Below the pieces are notes generated by a model. It worked only from the letters and a program-made list of their open reading frames with translations. It was not told the origin of the DNA and searched no databases. A DNA stretch of 48,000 nucleotides from Deltaproteobacteria bacterium. GTDB lineage: Bacteria; Myxococcota_A; Polyangia; GCA-2747355; JADLHG01. A program made the translations under genes and the position numbers. The stretch spans positions 1 through 48,000 of the forward strand of contig JADLHG010000015.1 of NCBI GenBank assembly GCA_020848905.1. Direction: 5' to 3'. Below, in pieces: positions 1 to 8,631 of the stretch (position 1 is the first letter of the stretch; each line of letters starts with the position of its first letter).

Positions 1-1163
1 AGCTCCTCTCCGATCTGCTGGCTGAGCTCGGGGAGCTTCTCCGGCGTGAGGCCGAGCGCGGCGAACTTGTCCGCGGGGGTGTTGACGGCGAAGTAGTCGC
101 CGGGGGCGAGCGAGCTGGCGGCGATGAGGGCCACGACGCCCACGATCCCCTCCATCAGCATCGCGCCGTAGCCGATCATCCGCGCGTGGCTCTCGCGGTC
201 GATCATCTTCGGGGTGGTTCCGCTGCCGATGAGGCCGTGGAAGCCCGAGATCGCCCCGCACGCGATGGTGATGAAGACGAAGGGAAAGATCTTCCCCGGC
301 ACCACGGGGCCGCCCCCCGTGAATTGCGAGAGCGCGGGCATGCGCAGCTCGGGGTTCACCACCATGATGCCCACGATGAGCAAGCCGATGGTGCCGATCT
401 TCATGTACGACGAGAGGTAGTCTCGCGGGCAGAGGAGCATCCAGACCGGCAGCACGCTGGCGATGAAGCCGTAGAAGGCGATGGTCAGGGTGAGCTGGTG
501 CGGCGAGAGGAGAAACGCGGAGCCCGCCGAGGATTCGGCGACGGTCTTGCCGAAGACCACGGCCAAGAGGAGCGCCACCACCCCCAGGGCCGACGCCTCG
601 CCGATCTTGCCCTTCCGGAAGCGGTACATGTAGAGGCCCATGAGCAGCGCGATCGGGATCGTCGCGCCGATCGTGAAGGTGCCCCAGGCGCTCTCGGCCA
701 GCGTGTTCACCACCACCTTCGCCATGGCCGCGATGGCGATCATCACGATGAAGAGGATCGCGAAGCCCGCGACCCACCCCATCTCGCGCCCCACCTCCGC
801 GCGCACGATCTCGGCGAGGGACTTGCCGTCGCGCCGCATCGAGGCGGTGAGAATCACGAAGTCGTGGACCGCCCCGCCGAGGACCACGCCGACGAGGATC
901 CACAGGTAGCCGGGCAGGTAGCCGAACTGCGCCGCCAGGGTGGGGCCCACGAGCGGCCCCGCGCCGGTGATGGCCGCGAAGTGGTGCCCGAAGAGGACCC
1001 ACTTGTTGGTCGGCACGTAGTTGTGGCCGTCGTTCAGCCGATGGGCCGGCGTGACGCGGCGGTCGTCGAGCGTGAGCACCTTCGCCGCGATGAAGGCTGC
1101 GTAGTAGCGGTAGGCGATCGCCACCACGCAGAGAGCGCCGATCATCAGGGGCAGGGCGTGCAT
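1..1163 (-). CDS. cstA: Carbon starvation protein CstA, 5' part (partial)
   Basis: This is the N-terminal 387 residues of a CstA-family inner-membrane transporter; the 3' end lies beyond the window. CstA proteins of enterobacteria take up peptides and pyruvate during carbon limitation. The translation is strongly hydrophobic with many membrane segments and contains the family hallmarks [19 protein letters not shown] (about residues 49-67), [19 protein letters not shown] just after it, and [20 protein letters not shown]. The ATG at 1163 begins [12 protein letters not shown], a typical start of a first membrane helix, so I chose it; no strong Shine-Dalgarno precedes it. The gene is divergent from the amino-acid permease at 1354, with 190 bases between them that must hold both promoters. 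The family call is firm; substrate is inferred from the family. Confidence 0.9.
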   Translation of the reverse strand, partial: MHALPLMIGALCVVAIAYRYYAAFIAAKVLTLDDRRVTPAHRLNDGHNYVPTNKWVLFGHHFAAITGAGPLVGPTLAAQFGYLPGYLWILVGVVLGGAVHDFVILTASMRRDGKSLAEIVRAEVGREMGWVAGFAILFIVMIAIAAMAKVVVNTLAESAWGTFTIGATIPIALLMGLYMYRFRKGKIGEASALGVVALLLAVVFGKTVAESSAGSAFLLSPHQLTLTIAFYGFIASVLPVWMLLCPRDYLSSYMKIGTIGLLIVGIMVVNPELRMPALSQFTGGGPVVPGKIFPFVFITIACGAISGFHGLIGSGTTPKMIDRESHARMIGYGAMLMEGIVGVVALIAASSLAPGDYFAVNTPADKFAALGLTPEKLPELSQQIGEE

Positions 1164-1353
1164 CGCGCTCGGGTCCGCGGCAGTAGGCCGTCCTGCATAC
1201 CGTTGCTCCGGGAAGCGTGTCAACGCGCTCGAGGGCTCCGGGCCACAAGGCCGGCGACGGGAGTGGATTGTGACGCGTGCTTCGGGCTAGAGTGGCCTCG
1301 GGCCTCGGGTCGTCATTCCTGGGCCGTGCACCGCGGGCCGACCTTGGGACGCC

Positions 1354-2766
1354 ATGGACGCTGAGAAGAAAGACTCTCGCGGCGTAGAGCTGGTAGCCCG
1401 TCTCGGGCTCTACACGGCCTCCATGGTCGTCATCGGGTCGATGATCGGCTCGGGGATCTTCAAGAAGCCGGCCGTGATGGCGGCGCAGCTTCCCTCGCCC
1501 ACGCTGCTCCTCCTCATCTGGCTCGCCGCGGGCCTCATCACCTGCTTCGGCGCGCTCTCGAACGCCGAGGTGTCGGGGATGATGCCCGAGGCGGGGGGCC
1601 AGTACGTCTACTTCCGCCGCATCTACAGCCCCTTCGTGGGCTACCTCTACGGCTGGGCCATCTTCGCCGTGATCCAGACCGGGTCCATCGCGTCCATCAC
1701 CTACGTCTTTTCCGAGTACGCCGGCTACTTCGTGCCGCTGCCCCGCCTCTCGAAGGAGTGGGAGGAGGTCTCGGTGACCCTGCTCGGGGTCATCAAGATC
1801 ACCCCCTTCGCGGATATCGGCGTGAAGCTGCTCACCGTCTGCGGCATCGCCCTGCTCACGGGGATCAACGTCGCGGCGGTGGTCGCCGGCGGCGCGGTGC
1901 AGAACGTCCTCACGACCGCCAAGCTCGTCGCCATCGGCGCGGTGATCCTGCTCTCGTTTTCCGCCGGGTCGGGGAGCTTCGGGCACCTCACCCCTCCCGC
2001 GGGGACACCTTCCGTCGGGGCGCTGGGGGCGGGCGGGCTGGTCAGCGCGATCGGCCTCGCGCTCTCCGGGGCGTTCTGGGCCTTCGACGGCTGGAACAAC
2101 GTGACCTACATCGCCGGCGAGGTCCGAAACCCCAGCCGCACCGTGCCTCGTGCGCTCTTCCTCGGCACGCTGGTGGTGGCCTGCGTCTATCTGCTCACGA
2201 ACCTGGCCTACCTCTACGTGCTGCCGCTCGACCGCATGTCGGGCTCCAAGCTCGTCGCCGCGGACGTGATGCGCGAGGCCATCGGCCCCGGCGGTGGGGC
2301 GTTCGTGTCGGCGCTCGTCCTGCTCTCGACCCTCGGGGCGGCCAACGGCGCGGTCCTGTCGAGCGCGCGGGTCTACTTCGCGATGGCCCGCGACGGCCTC
2401 TTTTTCGCCCCGCTCGGCCGGCTCCACCCGCGCTTCCGCACGCCCGCTATCTCGCTCGTCTGCCAGGGGACGTGGGCCTCGCTGCTCGTCTTCACCGGCA
2501 CCTTCGATCAGCTCACGGACATGCTGATCTTCGTGAGCTGGATCTTCTACGCGCTCGGCGCGCTCGGCGTGATCGTGGCGCGCGTGCGCTTCCCCGACCT
2601 GCCGCGCCCCTACCGGGTCTGGGGCTATCCCGTCGTTCCGGTGGTCTTCGTGCTCCTCGCCGTGGTGTACGTCGTGGTCTCGCTGGTCGGCAACCCGCGA
2701 GACGCTCTCTTCGGCCTGCTCCTCGTGGCCGTGGGCCTGCCGCTCTACTGGTACTGGAAACGCTGA
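1354..2766 (+). CDS. APC-family amino acid permease
   Basis: A 470-residue inner-membrane transporter of the amino acid-polyamine-organocation superfamily, LAT/SLC7-like branch. About twelve hydrophobic segments run through the whole length. The first helix carries the substrate-binding signature GSMIGSGIFKKPAVM (about residues 28-42), and a later segment has the AFWAFDGWNNVTYIAGEV motif typical of L-type permeases. Length matches the family norm of 450-500. It starts six bases before the end of an unrelated antisense-type frame and uses an ATG with only a weak GGGA upstream. It is followed six bases later by kup, so the two are probably co-transcribed. Substrate (neutral or cationic amino acid) cannot be read from the sequence. 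Confidence 0.9.
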   Translation: MDAEKKDSRGVELVARLGLYTASMVVIGSMIGSGIFKKPAVMAAQLPSPTLLLLIWLAAGLITCFGALSNAEVSGMMPEAGGQYVYFRRIYSPFVGYLYGWAIFAVIQTGSIASITYVFSEYAGYFVPLPRLSKEWEEVSVTLLGVIKITPFADIGVKLLTVCGIALLTGINVAAVVAGGAVQNVLTTAKLVAIGAVILLSFSAGSGSFGHLTPPAGTPSVGALGAGGLVSAIGLALSGAFWAFDGWNNVTYIAGEVRNPSRTVPRALFLGTLVVACVYLLTNLAYLYVLPLDRMSGSKLVAADVMREAIGPGGGAFVSALVLLSTLGAANGAVLSSARVYFAMARDGLFFAPLGRLHPRFRTPAISLVCQGTWASLLVFTGTFDQLTDMLIFVSWIFYALGALGVIVARVRFPDLPRPYRVWGYPVVPVVFVLLAVVYVVVSLVGNPRDALFGLLLVAVGLPLYWYWKR

Positions 2767-2772
2767 GCTGCC

Positions 2773-4686
2773 ATGCAGCACGAAGCCGCACATACGCCGG
2801 AGATCAAGTCCACGCGCGACCTGCTCAAGGTGGCCCTGGGGGCGCTCGGCGTGGTTTACGGGGACATCGGGACCTCGCCGCTCTACGCGCTCAAGGAGTG
2901 CTTCAACGGCCCCCACGCCGTGACGCTCGACCCCGTGAATGTGCTCGGGGTGCTCTCGCTCGTCTTCTGGTCGCTCGTGCTGGTGGTGGTCGTGAAGTAC
3001 CTCATCTTCGTGATGCGGGCCGACAACCACGGGGAGGGCGGCATCATGGCCCTGCTGGCCCTGCTCGCCGAGTCCCCCGAGGGGCGAAAACACGTCCGAG
3101 GCACGGCGGCGCTCGTGCTGCTGGCCCTCTTCGGCACGGCGCTGCTGCTCGCCGACGGCATGATCACGCCGGCGATCTCGGTGCTTTCGGCCGTCGAAGG
3201 GCTCGAGGTGGCGACCCCGGTCTTCAAGCCCTACGTGGTGCCCGTCACCGTGGCCATCCTGGTGCTGCTCTTCGTCTCGCAGAAGCGCGGCACGGCCGGG
3301 GTGGCGGCGGTCTTCGGCCCCGCCACGCTCCTCTGGTTCGTGACCATCGCCGCGCTCGGCCTGCCCTGGATCCTGCGCGCGCCAGGCATCCTCACCGCCG
3401 TGAATCCCATCAACGCGGTGCGCTTCTTCGTCCACAACGGGTGGCACGGCGCCGCGGTCCTCGGGTCCGTCGTGCTCTGCATCACCGGGGCGGAGGCGCT
3501 CTACGCCGACATGGGCCACTTCGGTCCGCGACCGATCCGCGTGGCGTGGTTCGTGGTCGTCTTTCCCGCCCTGCTGCTGAGCTACTTCGGCCAGGGCGCC
3601 CTGCTGCTCCTTCGGGGCGCCGACCCCGAGGTGGTGGCGCATCCCTTCTTCTCGCTCGCCCCGACGGCGCTGCACTACCCCGTGGTGGGGATCGCGACCA
3701 TCGCCACGGTGATCGCCTCGCAAGCGCTCATCTCGGGAGCCTTCTCCATCGCGCAGCAGGCCATCCAGCTCGGCTACTCGCCGCGCCTGAACATCGTGCA
3801 CACCTCCAGCCAGGCCCGCGGTCAGATCTACGTGCCGGAGGTGAACACGCTGCTGCTCGTGGCCTGTGTGGCGCTGGTCCTCAACTTCAAGAGTTCGTCC
3901 GCATTGGCCGCGGCGTACGGTATCTCGGTGATGGGGACGATGCTCATCACCACCATCCTGATGTTCGCCGTCGCGCATGGGGTGTGGCGCTGGCACGTCC
4001 TCGGCGCCGCGGGGCTCCTGGCGCTCTTTTTGGCCGTCGAGGTGCCCTTTCTCGGGGCGAACCTGACCAAGGTGGCGCACGGGGGCTGGTTCCCTCTCGT
4101 AGTGGGCCTGGGTCTGTTCGTGGTCATGACCACCTGGAAGCGCGGGCGCTCGTCTCTCGTGGAACACCTGCGCGCGTCCTTCGTCCCCGTGGAGAAGTTC
4201 ATGGCGGAGCTTCCCTTGCAGGCGCCGCTGCGCGTGAAGGGGACCGCCGTGTTCATGACGGGAAATCGCGCGGTCATTCCCCCCGTGCTCCTGCATCACT
4301 TCAAGCACAACCGCGTGCTGCACGAGCAGGTGGTGCTCCTGAGCGTCGTGACGGCCGGCACCCCGCAGGTTCGCCGCGCGGACCGCGTGCAGATCACGGA
4401 CCGTGGCGATGGCTTCTACGAGGTGGTGGCCACCTACGGCTTCATGCAGGTGCCGAACGTGCCAGAGATCCTCCGGCTGTGTCAGGCCAAGGGGCTCATC
4501 TGCGCGGCCAAGGAGACGAGCTATTACCTCGGCCGGGAGACGCTGCTGACCACGGGCAAGTCCGGGCTGTGGCGCTGGCGCAAGGCGCTCTTCGGCTTCC
4601 TGTCGCGGAACGCGCGGCCGGCGACGGCCTTCTTCGGGATCCCGCCGAGCCGGGTGGTGGAGCTCGGCACACAGATCGAGCTTTGA
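2773..4686 (+). CDS. kup: Kup-type potassium uptake protein
   Basis: A 637-residue low-affinity K+/H+ symporter of the Kup/HAK/KT family in the inner membrane. The N-terminal signature GVVYGDIGTSPLYALKE (about residues 26-42) and DNHGEGGIMALLALL (about 89-103) are diagnostic, and about twelve membrane helices are followed from about residue 460 by the usual cytoplasmic C-terminal domain. Length equals the E. coli protein within a few residues (about 620). The ATG follows the permease stop by six bases, and the next gene (PilZ-like) starts 14 bases after the kup stop, so the three genes look like one transcription unit. Confidence 0.95.
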   Translation: MQHEAAHTPEIKSTRDLLKVALGALGVVYGDIGTSPLYALKECFNGPHAVTLDPVNVLGVLSLVFWSLVLVVVVKYLIFVMRADNHGEGGIMALLALLAESPEGRKHVRGTAALVLLALFGTALLLADGMITPAISVLSAVEGLEVATPVFKPYVVPVTVAILVLLFVSQKRGTAGVAAVFGPATLLWFVTIAALGLPWILRAPGILTAVNPINAVRFFVHNGWHGAAVLGSVVLCITGAEALYADMGHFGPRPIRVAWFVVVFPALLLSYFGQGALLLLRGADPEVVAHPFFSLAPTALHYPVVGIATIATVIASQALISGAFSIAQQAIQLGYSPRLNIVHTSSQARGQIYVPEVNTLLLVACVALVLNFKSSSALAAAYGISVMGTMLITTILMFAVAHGVWRWHVLGAAGLLALFLAVEVPFLGANLTKVAHGGWFPLVVGLGLFVVMTTWKRGRSSLVEHLRASFVPVEKFMAELPLQAPLRVKGTAVFMTGNRAVIPPVLLHHFKHNRVLHEQVVLLSVVTAGTPQVRRADRVQITDRGDGFYEVVATYGFMQVPNVPEILRLCQAKGLICAAKETSYYLGRETLLTTGKSGLWRWRKALFGFLSRNARPATAFFGIPPSRVVELGTQIEL

Positions 4687-4700
4687 CAGCGGGGTGAGCC

Positions 4701-5441
4701 ATGCAGCTCGTACGGGTCGACGTGCTCTATCGTGGGATTCGCATTCTGGACGGGAGCGGCCTGCGCCTGGATGCGGAGCAGCGGGCCTTCCTCCCCACGG
4801 CGAGTCCGCTCCCCGTGGGGACGCGGCTCGAGCTGCGCCCCGGGACAGCCGGTGACGCGCCGGCGCGCACGGCCCGCGTGGGGGCCGTCGTGGAGCAGCC
4901 GCGGAAGGGACGCCTCGCGGAGGGAGAGCTCCCGGGCATGACCCTCCTCTTCGAGGAGGCGCTCTCGCCCTGGCGAGCGCTCGTCGAGGAGCTGGAGCCT
5001 TTTCCCGTCCCGGCGGCGTCTCCTCTGCCTCCTTCGGCGAGTTCCACGCCAGCCCCCGCGGAGCCCGCCGTCGCGACCGCGGCGCACACCTCCCTCACCG
5101 AGGTGGCCTCCCCTGAGGAGCTGGCGGAGCTCGACGAGCAGGCGGTGGCCACCGACTGGCAGCAGAGCAAGACCCTGCGCGGGCACGGCGCGCCGACGGT
5201 GGAGATGGCTCCGATTCCGGCGATCCTGGCTGCCGCCCACGCGAGCGACCCGGGCGAGGTGGAGATCTTCGAGGTCGAAGCCGACCTCCCCCCCGAGGAG
5301 AGCGAGGGTCCGGGGGTGGCCGAGGCCGGTGACGAGGAAGAGGGGGAGCCGGAGGGAGAGCGCGGCGCCGCCGGTGAGACGGAAGACGACCGGGCGCAGA
5401 AGAAGCGTCGCACGCGGTCGCGCCGCAAGAAGAAGAGGTAG
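4701..5441 (+). CDS. PilZ-like N-terminal domain with basic C-terminal tail
   Basis: A 246-residue protein that I recognise only in part. Residues 1-90 have the rhythm of a PilZ beta-barrel: a PLPVGTRLELRP strand-turn-strand, an ARVGAVVEQPRKG strand, and a closing LPGMTLLFEEA strand. The RxxxR and D/NxSxxG residues that bind cyclic di-GMP in canonical PilZ domains are absent, so nucleotide binding is doubtful. The middle (about 95-225) is Ala/Pro/Glu-rich and probably disordered; the end is very basic (KKRRTRSRRKKKR). No signal peptide or membrane helix. It lies 14 bases behind kup with a GGGGTGAG element before the ATG, suggesting co-expression. Function unknown; role in regulating the transporter would be speculation. 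Confidence 0.6.
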   Translation: MQLVRVDVLYRGIRILDGSGLRLDAEQRAFLPTASPLPVGTRLELRPGTAGDAPARTARVGAVVEQPRKGRLAEGELPGMTLLFEEALSPWRALVEELEPFPVPAASPLPPSASSTPAPAEPAVATAAHTSLTEVASPEELAELDEQAVATDWQQSKTLRGHGAPTVEMAPIPAILAAAHASDPGEVEIFEVEADLPPEESEGPGVAEAGDEEEGEPEGERGAAGETEDDRAQKKRRTRSRRKKKR

Positions 5442-5471
5442 CCGTAGCGGCGCCCCTGCGGAACGCTACGG
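5442..5471. terminator. Inverted repeat between convergent genes, possible bidirectional terminator
   Basis: A perfect 8-base inverted repeat, CCGTAGCG at 5442-5449 and CGCTACGG at 5464-5471, with a 14-base loop, sits exactly in the gap between the PilZ-like gene and the convergent LD-carboxypeptidase gene and covers the latter's stop codon. There is no T-run on either side, so it is not a textbook intrinsic terminator; the position is the main argument. Confidence 0.35.
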
Positions 5472-6359
5472 AGGTCCGAGGACGCGCAGGGTCCCGTGTT
5501 CGGCGTCGAGCTCCGCCACGTACTCGAGAGGGAGCGCCTCGTTGTGTCGCCCGTGCCCCACGGGGGCGCCCGCGAGGACCGGGACCTCGAGCTCCCCGAG
5601 CCGCTCCTCGAGCACCCGCGCCGCGGAGAGGAGAGGTGACGACCCCCCGGCACGCTCGTCGCAGTCCGTGAACTCGCCGAGGAGGATGCCCGCCACCCCC
5701 GACAGGGCGCCTGCCAGCCGGAGCTGCGTCAGCATCCGGTCGAGGCGATAGGGCGCTTCGCCCACGTCCTCGAGCAGCAGGATCGCCCCGGTGAGGTCGG
5801 GGAAATACGGGGTGCCGAGCAGGTGCGAGAGCAGCGTCAGGTTGCCGCCGCGCAGGGGGCCGCGGGCCCGGCCCGGCCGGAGCGGCGTCAGCCCGCGCAG
5901 CTCGGGGAGGCGCTTCCCCTCGAGCAGCTCGAAGAGGTGCAGGACCTCAACCTCCGGAAGCCGCGGGAGCTGCGTCACCACCGGGCCGTGGACCGACGGG
6001 ATCCCCGCGCGGCTCGCCCACGCGTGCAGGGCGGTCACGTCGGAGAAGCCCACGAGCGGTACGCGCCGCGCCGAGAGCGCGCGCGGATCGAGGCGCTGAA
6101 GGAGCCGCATCGCACCGTAGCCGCCGCGGGCGCAGAAGACCGCGTCCACCCGCTCGTCCTCGAGCGCCTGCTGGAGCGCCGCGCACCGGGCGGCGTCACC
6201 CCCGGCGAGGTAGGGGAGCTCGTCCCCCGGGGAGAAAGGGGGCTCGAACGCGTGGACGAGCCGGTAGCGAGCCGATAGGATGCGCAGGCCGTCGCGGTAG
6301 ATGGTCGGGTCCACGGGGCCCGCGGGCGCCACGACCGCGACGCCCGCGCCGGGTGCCAT
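5466..6359 (-). CDS. ldcA: LD-carboxypeptidase (peptidase S66, LdcA-like)
   Basis: A 297-residue cytoplasmic serine peptidase of family S66, which removes the terminal D-alanine from muropeptide tetrapeptides during cell-wall recycling. Visible family motifs are APAGPVD near the start, CARGGYGAMRLL (about 76-87), VGFSDVTALH with the likely nucleophile Ser-106, LLLEDVGEAPYRLDRML with Glu-197, and GAPVGHGRHNEALPL with His-269; these correspond to the Ser-Glu-His triad known from the Pseudomonas enzyme. Length matches the family (about 300). I chose the ATG at 6359, which starts MAPGAGVAVVAPAGP right before the first conserved strand; longer readings add a low-complexity leader. Its start codon overlaps the divergent dedA start codon. 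Start choice is less certain than the family. Confidence 0.88.
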   Translation of the reverse strand: MAPGAGVAVVAPAGPVDPTIYRDGLRILSARYRLVHAFEPPFSPGDELPYLAGGDAARCAALQQALEDERVDAVFCARGGYGAMRLLQRLDPRALSARRVPLVGFSDVTALHAWASRAGIPSVHGPVVTQLPRLPEVEVLHLFELLEGKRLPELRGLTPLRPGRARGPLRGGNLTLLSHLLGTPYFPDLTGAILLLEDVGEAPYRLDRMLTQLRLAGALSGVAGILLGEFTDCDERAGGSSPLLSAARVLEERLGELEVPVLAGAPVGHGRHNEALPLEYVAELDAEHGTLRVLGPP

Positions 6360-7014
6360 GCTGAACGACATCGCCGAAGCCATAACAGGCTTCGTCTCGC
6401 ACAACAACAACCCGCTCGGGCTCCTGCTGCTCGGGCTGTCGGCGCTCGTCGAGTACGTCTTCCCTCCCTTCCCCGGTGACACGGTGACGCTCTTCGGGGC
6501 CTTCCTGGTCGTGCGGCACGGCTGGAGCATGCCCTGGGTCTACGCGTCGGTGATGGTCGGCTCGGGGGTCGGCGCGCTCCTCGACTACGGCATCGGCGTG
6601 TGGATCTCGCGCCGCTACGTGGAGGGGCGCATCTTCAAGGGCGAGGCGGTGAGGCGACGCATCAATCAGGTGCTGCTCGCCTTCGAGCGCCACGGGGCGC
6701 TCTACATCGTGCTGAACCGGTTCCTCCCGGCCGCGCGCGCCGTGATCTTCATCGCCGCCGGCATGTCGCGCCTCAAGGTGGGCTGGGTCCTCTTCTACTC
6801 GCTCCTCAGCGCAGCGGCGTGGAACGCCCTCATCCTCGGCGCGGGCTACGCCGTCGGGGCGAACTGGGATCGCCTGAAGCTGCTCTTCCAGCGCTACGCG
6901 CTCATCGCCTGGGGGGCGCTCGGGGTGGGCGTCGCGGTCTTCCTCGTCCTCAGGTGGCGGGCGCGGCGGCGGGCGGCCCGGACGTCGGGCCCGACCGACG
7001 AGCCCCCACGTTGA
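6358..7014 (+). CDS. DedA-family membrane protein
   Basis: A 218-residue inner-membrane protein of the DedA/SNARE-associated (VTT) superfamily, members of which are now linked to undecaprenyl-phosphate or phospholipid flipping. Motifs seen: EYVFPPFPGDTVTLFGAFL near residue 30 (the conserved acidic-Pro-x-x-Pro-x-Asp type loop) and LNRFLPAARAVIFIAAGMSRL near 120 (the re-entrant GRFxPxxR..xPxxAGxxxM motif). Five or so hydrophobic segments and an Arg-rich C-terminus follow. I prefer the ATG at 6358 (MLNDIAEAI) over the in-frame ATG at 6301, which would add a Gly/Ala/Thr-rich leader; neither has a clear Shine-Dalgarno. RuvX follows after 31 bases. Confidence 0.88.
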   Translation: MLNDIAEAITGFVSHNNNPLGLLLLGLSALVEYVFPPFPGDTVTLFGAFLVVRHGWSMPWVYASVMVGSGVGALLDYGIGVWISRRYVEGRIFKGEAVRRRINQVLLAFERHGALYIVLNRFLPAARAVIFIAAGMSRLKVGWVLFYSLLSAAAWNALILGAGYAVGANWDRLKLLFQRYALIAWGALGVGVAVFLVLRWRARRRAARTSGPTDEPPR

Positions 7015-7045
7015 CAGGGCGGATCGCGGCTGGCAGATTTCGCGG

Positions 7046-7474
7046 GTGCGACACCTCGGTCTGGACGTCGGGACGAAGACCATCGGACTCGCCGTCTCCG
7101 ACGAGGAGGGGCGCGTCGCGACGCCGCTTCGTACGCTCGCGCGCAAGGGGGGGGCGCACGACGTGGAGAGCGTCCGGCAGGCCTTCGCAGAGGTGCAGGC
7201 GGGGGCGCTGGTCCTCGGGCTTCCCCTCGGCCTCGACGGGCGCGAGGGGGCGGCGTCCAAGCGGGTGCGCGAGTTCGGCAGCTCGCTCGCGCGCTCCCTC
7301 GGCTGCCACGTCCACTACATAGACGAGCGTTTCACTACGGTGGCCGCGGAGCGCGTGCTCATCGACGCGGATCTGAGTCGCCGCCGCCGCAAGACCGTGA
7401 TCGACCACGTGGCGGCCACCTTGCTGCTGCAGCTCTTCCTCGACCGGCAGGTCGCTCTGGGAGGCGCCGCGTGA
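7046..7474 (+). CDS. ruvX: RuvX/YqgF-type RNase H-fold nuclease
   Basis: A 142-residue member of the YqgF/RuvX family, originally predicted as a Holliday-junction resolvase and since implicated in 16S rRNA 5' processing. The RNase H-fold active site is intact: GLDVGTKTIGLAVSD at the N-terminus (first catalytic Asp at residue 7), ALVLGLPLGLDG in the middle, YIDERFTTVAAERVL (Glu/Arg motif) and the C-terminal VIDHVAATLLLQ with the last Asp. Length is the usual 130-150. The start is GTG. The stop overlaps the mltG GTG by GTGA, so the two are translationally coupled. Confidence 0.93.
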   Translation: MRHLGLDVGTKTIGLAVSDEEGRVATPLRTLARKGGAHDVESVRQAFAEVQAGALVLGLPLGLDGREGAASKRVREFGSSLARSLGCHVHYIDERFTTVAAERVLIDADLSRRRRKTVIDHVAATLLLQLFLDRQVALGGAA

Positions 7475-8565
7475 GCGTGCGCGCCATGCGCCGGGCCTGG
7501 CTGGTGTTCGGCCTCACGGCGCTTCTGCTCGCCGTGGGAGCCTACGTGGCCTACCGGTACGCCCTGCGCTTCCAGGACCGACCGGCCGAGTCCCCCGGCC
7601 GGCGCGTGAAGTTCACCATCGGCAAGGGGCTCGCCTTCCCCGAGGTCGTGCGGATCCTGCAGGACCAGGGACTCGTCTCCTCTGCCGCGGCGTTCCGCTT
7701 CTACGCCAACTACAAGGGGCAGGCCTCGAAGATCCGACACGGGGACTACGAGCTCTCGACCTCCATCACGCCGCGCCAGCTCCTCTCGGTGCTCGTGACC
7801 GGCGTGGCGGCGCCGCAGGTCACGGTGCTCATCCCCGAGGGGAAGAACATGCTGGAGGTGGCGGAGCTCCTCGACCGCGCGCAGGTCGCGTCCAGGGAGG
7901 GGCTCCTCCGTCAGATGCGCGACCCGCAGCTCTTGCGGCGGCTCGGCATCAGCGGGGACACGATGGAGGGCTACCTCTTCCCCGACACCTACAAGATGAA
8001 GGCCCACTCTCCGCCGCGCGAGGTGCTGGAGAAGCTCTTCGCCCGCCACAAGAGGGTCTATTACCAGCTTTGCGCCGCCCACCCGGCGCAGCTCAAGGCG
8101 CTCCGCAAGCGGCTCGGCTGGGGCCAACGCGAGATCGTGATCATGGCCTCGATCGTGGAGAAAGAGACCGGCCAGGCGGGCGAGCGCCCCCTCATCGCGG
8201 GCGTCTTCCTGAACCGGCTCACGCTCCCCGGCTTCTCGCCGAAGCTCCTGCAGACCGATCCGACGATCGTCTACGGCTGCACGGTGCCCGACGAGAAGTC
8301 CGAGGCCTGTCGCAAGTTCGAGGGGCGGATCCGTCGCATCCACCTCGACGACAAGGAGAACGTCTACAACACCTACAAGCACCTCGGGCTGCCGCCGGGG
8401 CCGATCGCGAACCCCGGCCGTGCGGCGCTCGAGGCGGTCTTCGCGCCCAAGAAGTCCCGCTACCTCTACTTCGTCTCGAAGAACGACGGGACGCACCACT
8501 TCTCGGCCACGCGCTCGGAGCACGAGGCGGCGGTCAATCGGTACCAGCGGGGCGGGGGGGGCTGA
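7471..8565 (+). CDS. mltG: Endolytic murein transglycosylase MltG
   Basis: A 364-residue inner-membrane-anchored lytic transglycosylase that cuts nascent peptidoglycan strands and so limits glycan length. One N-terminal membrane helix (about residues 8-27, AWLVFGLTALLLAVGAYVAY) is followed by a LysM-like region (about 45-115) and the YceG catalytic domain. The catalytic motif ASIVEKETGQAGERPLIAGV is present with Glu-230 as the likely catalytic residue, together with LQTDPTIVYG and NTYKHLGLPPGPIANPG. Length agrees with E. coli MltG (340). The GTG start overlaps the ruvX stop. The pairing ruvX-mltG is common in bacteria, which supports both calls. Confidence 0.95.
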   Translation: MSVRAMRRAWLVFGLTALLLAVGAYVAYRYALRFQDRPAESPGRRVKFTIGKGLAFPEVVRILQDQGLVSSAAAFRFYANYKGQASKIRHGDYELSTSITPRQLLSVLVTGVAAPQVTVLIPEGKNMLEVAELLDRAQVASREGLLRQMRDPQLLRRLGISGDTMEGYLFPDTYKMKAHSPPREVLEKLFARHKRVYYQLCAAHPAQLKALRKRLGWGQREIVIMASIVEKETGQAGERPLIAGVFLNRLTLPGFSPKLLQTDPTIVYGCTVPDEKSEACRKFEGRIRRIHLDDKENVYNTYKHLGLPPGPIANPGRAALEAVFAPKKSRYLYFVSKNDGTHHFSATRSEHEAAVNRYQRGGGG

Positions 8566-8631
8566 TGGGGGGGCTGACGGCGGGCGCGCGGCGACGTCCC
8601 GCGGGAGGGATCGCGGCCCAGCCGACCTGGT

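Noticed and set aside
186-1364. Open frame of 392 codons opposite cstA
   Set aside because: The His/Asp/Arg-rich product is a shadow of the CstA reading on the minus strand, which has clear transporter motifs.
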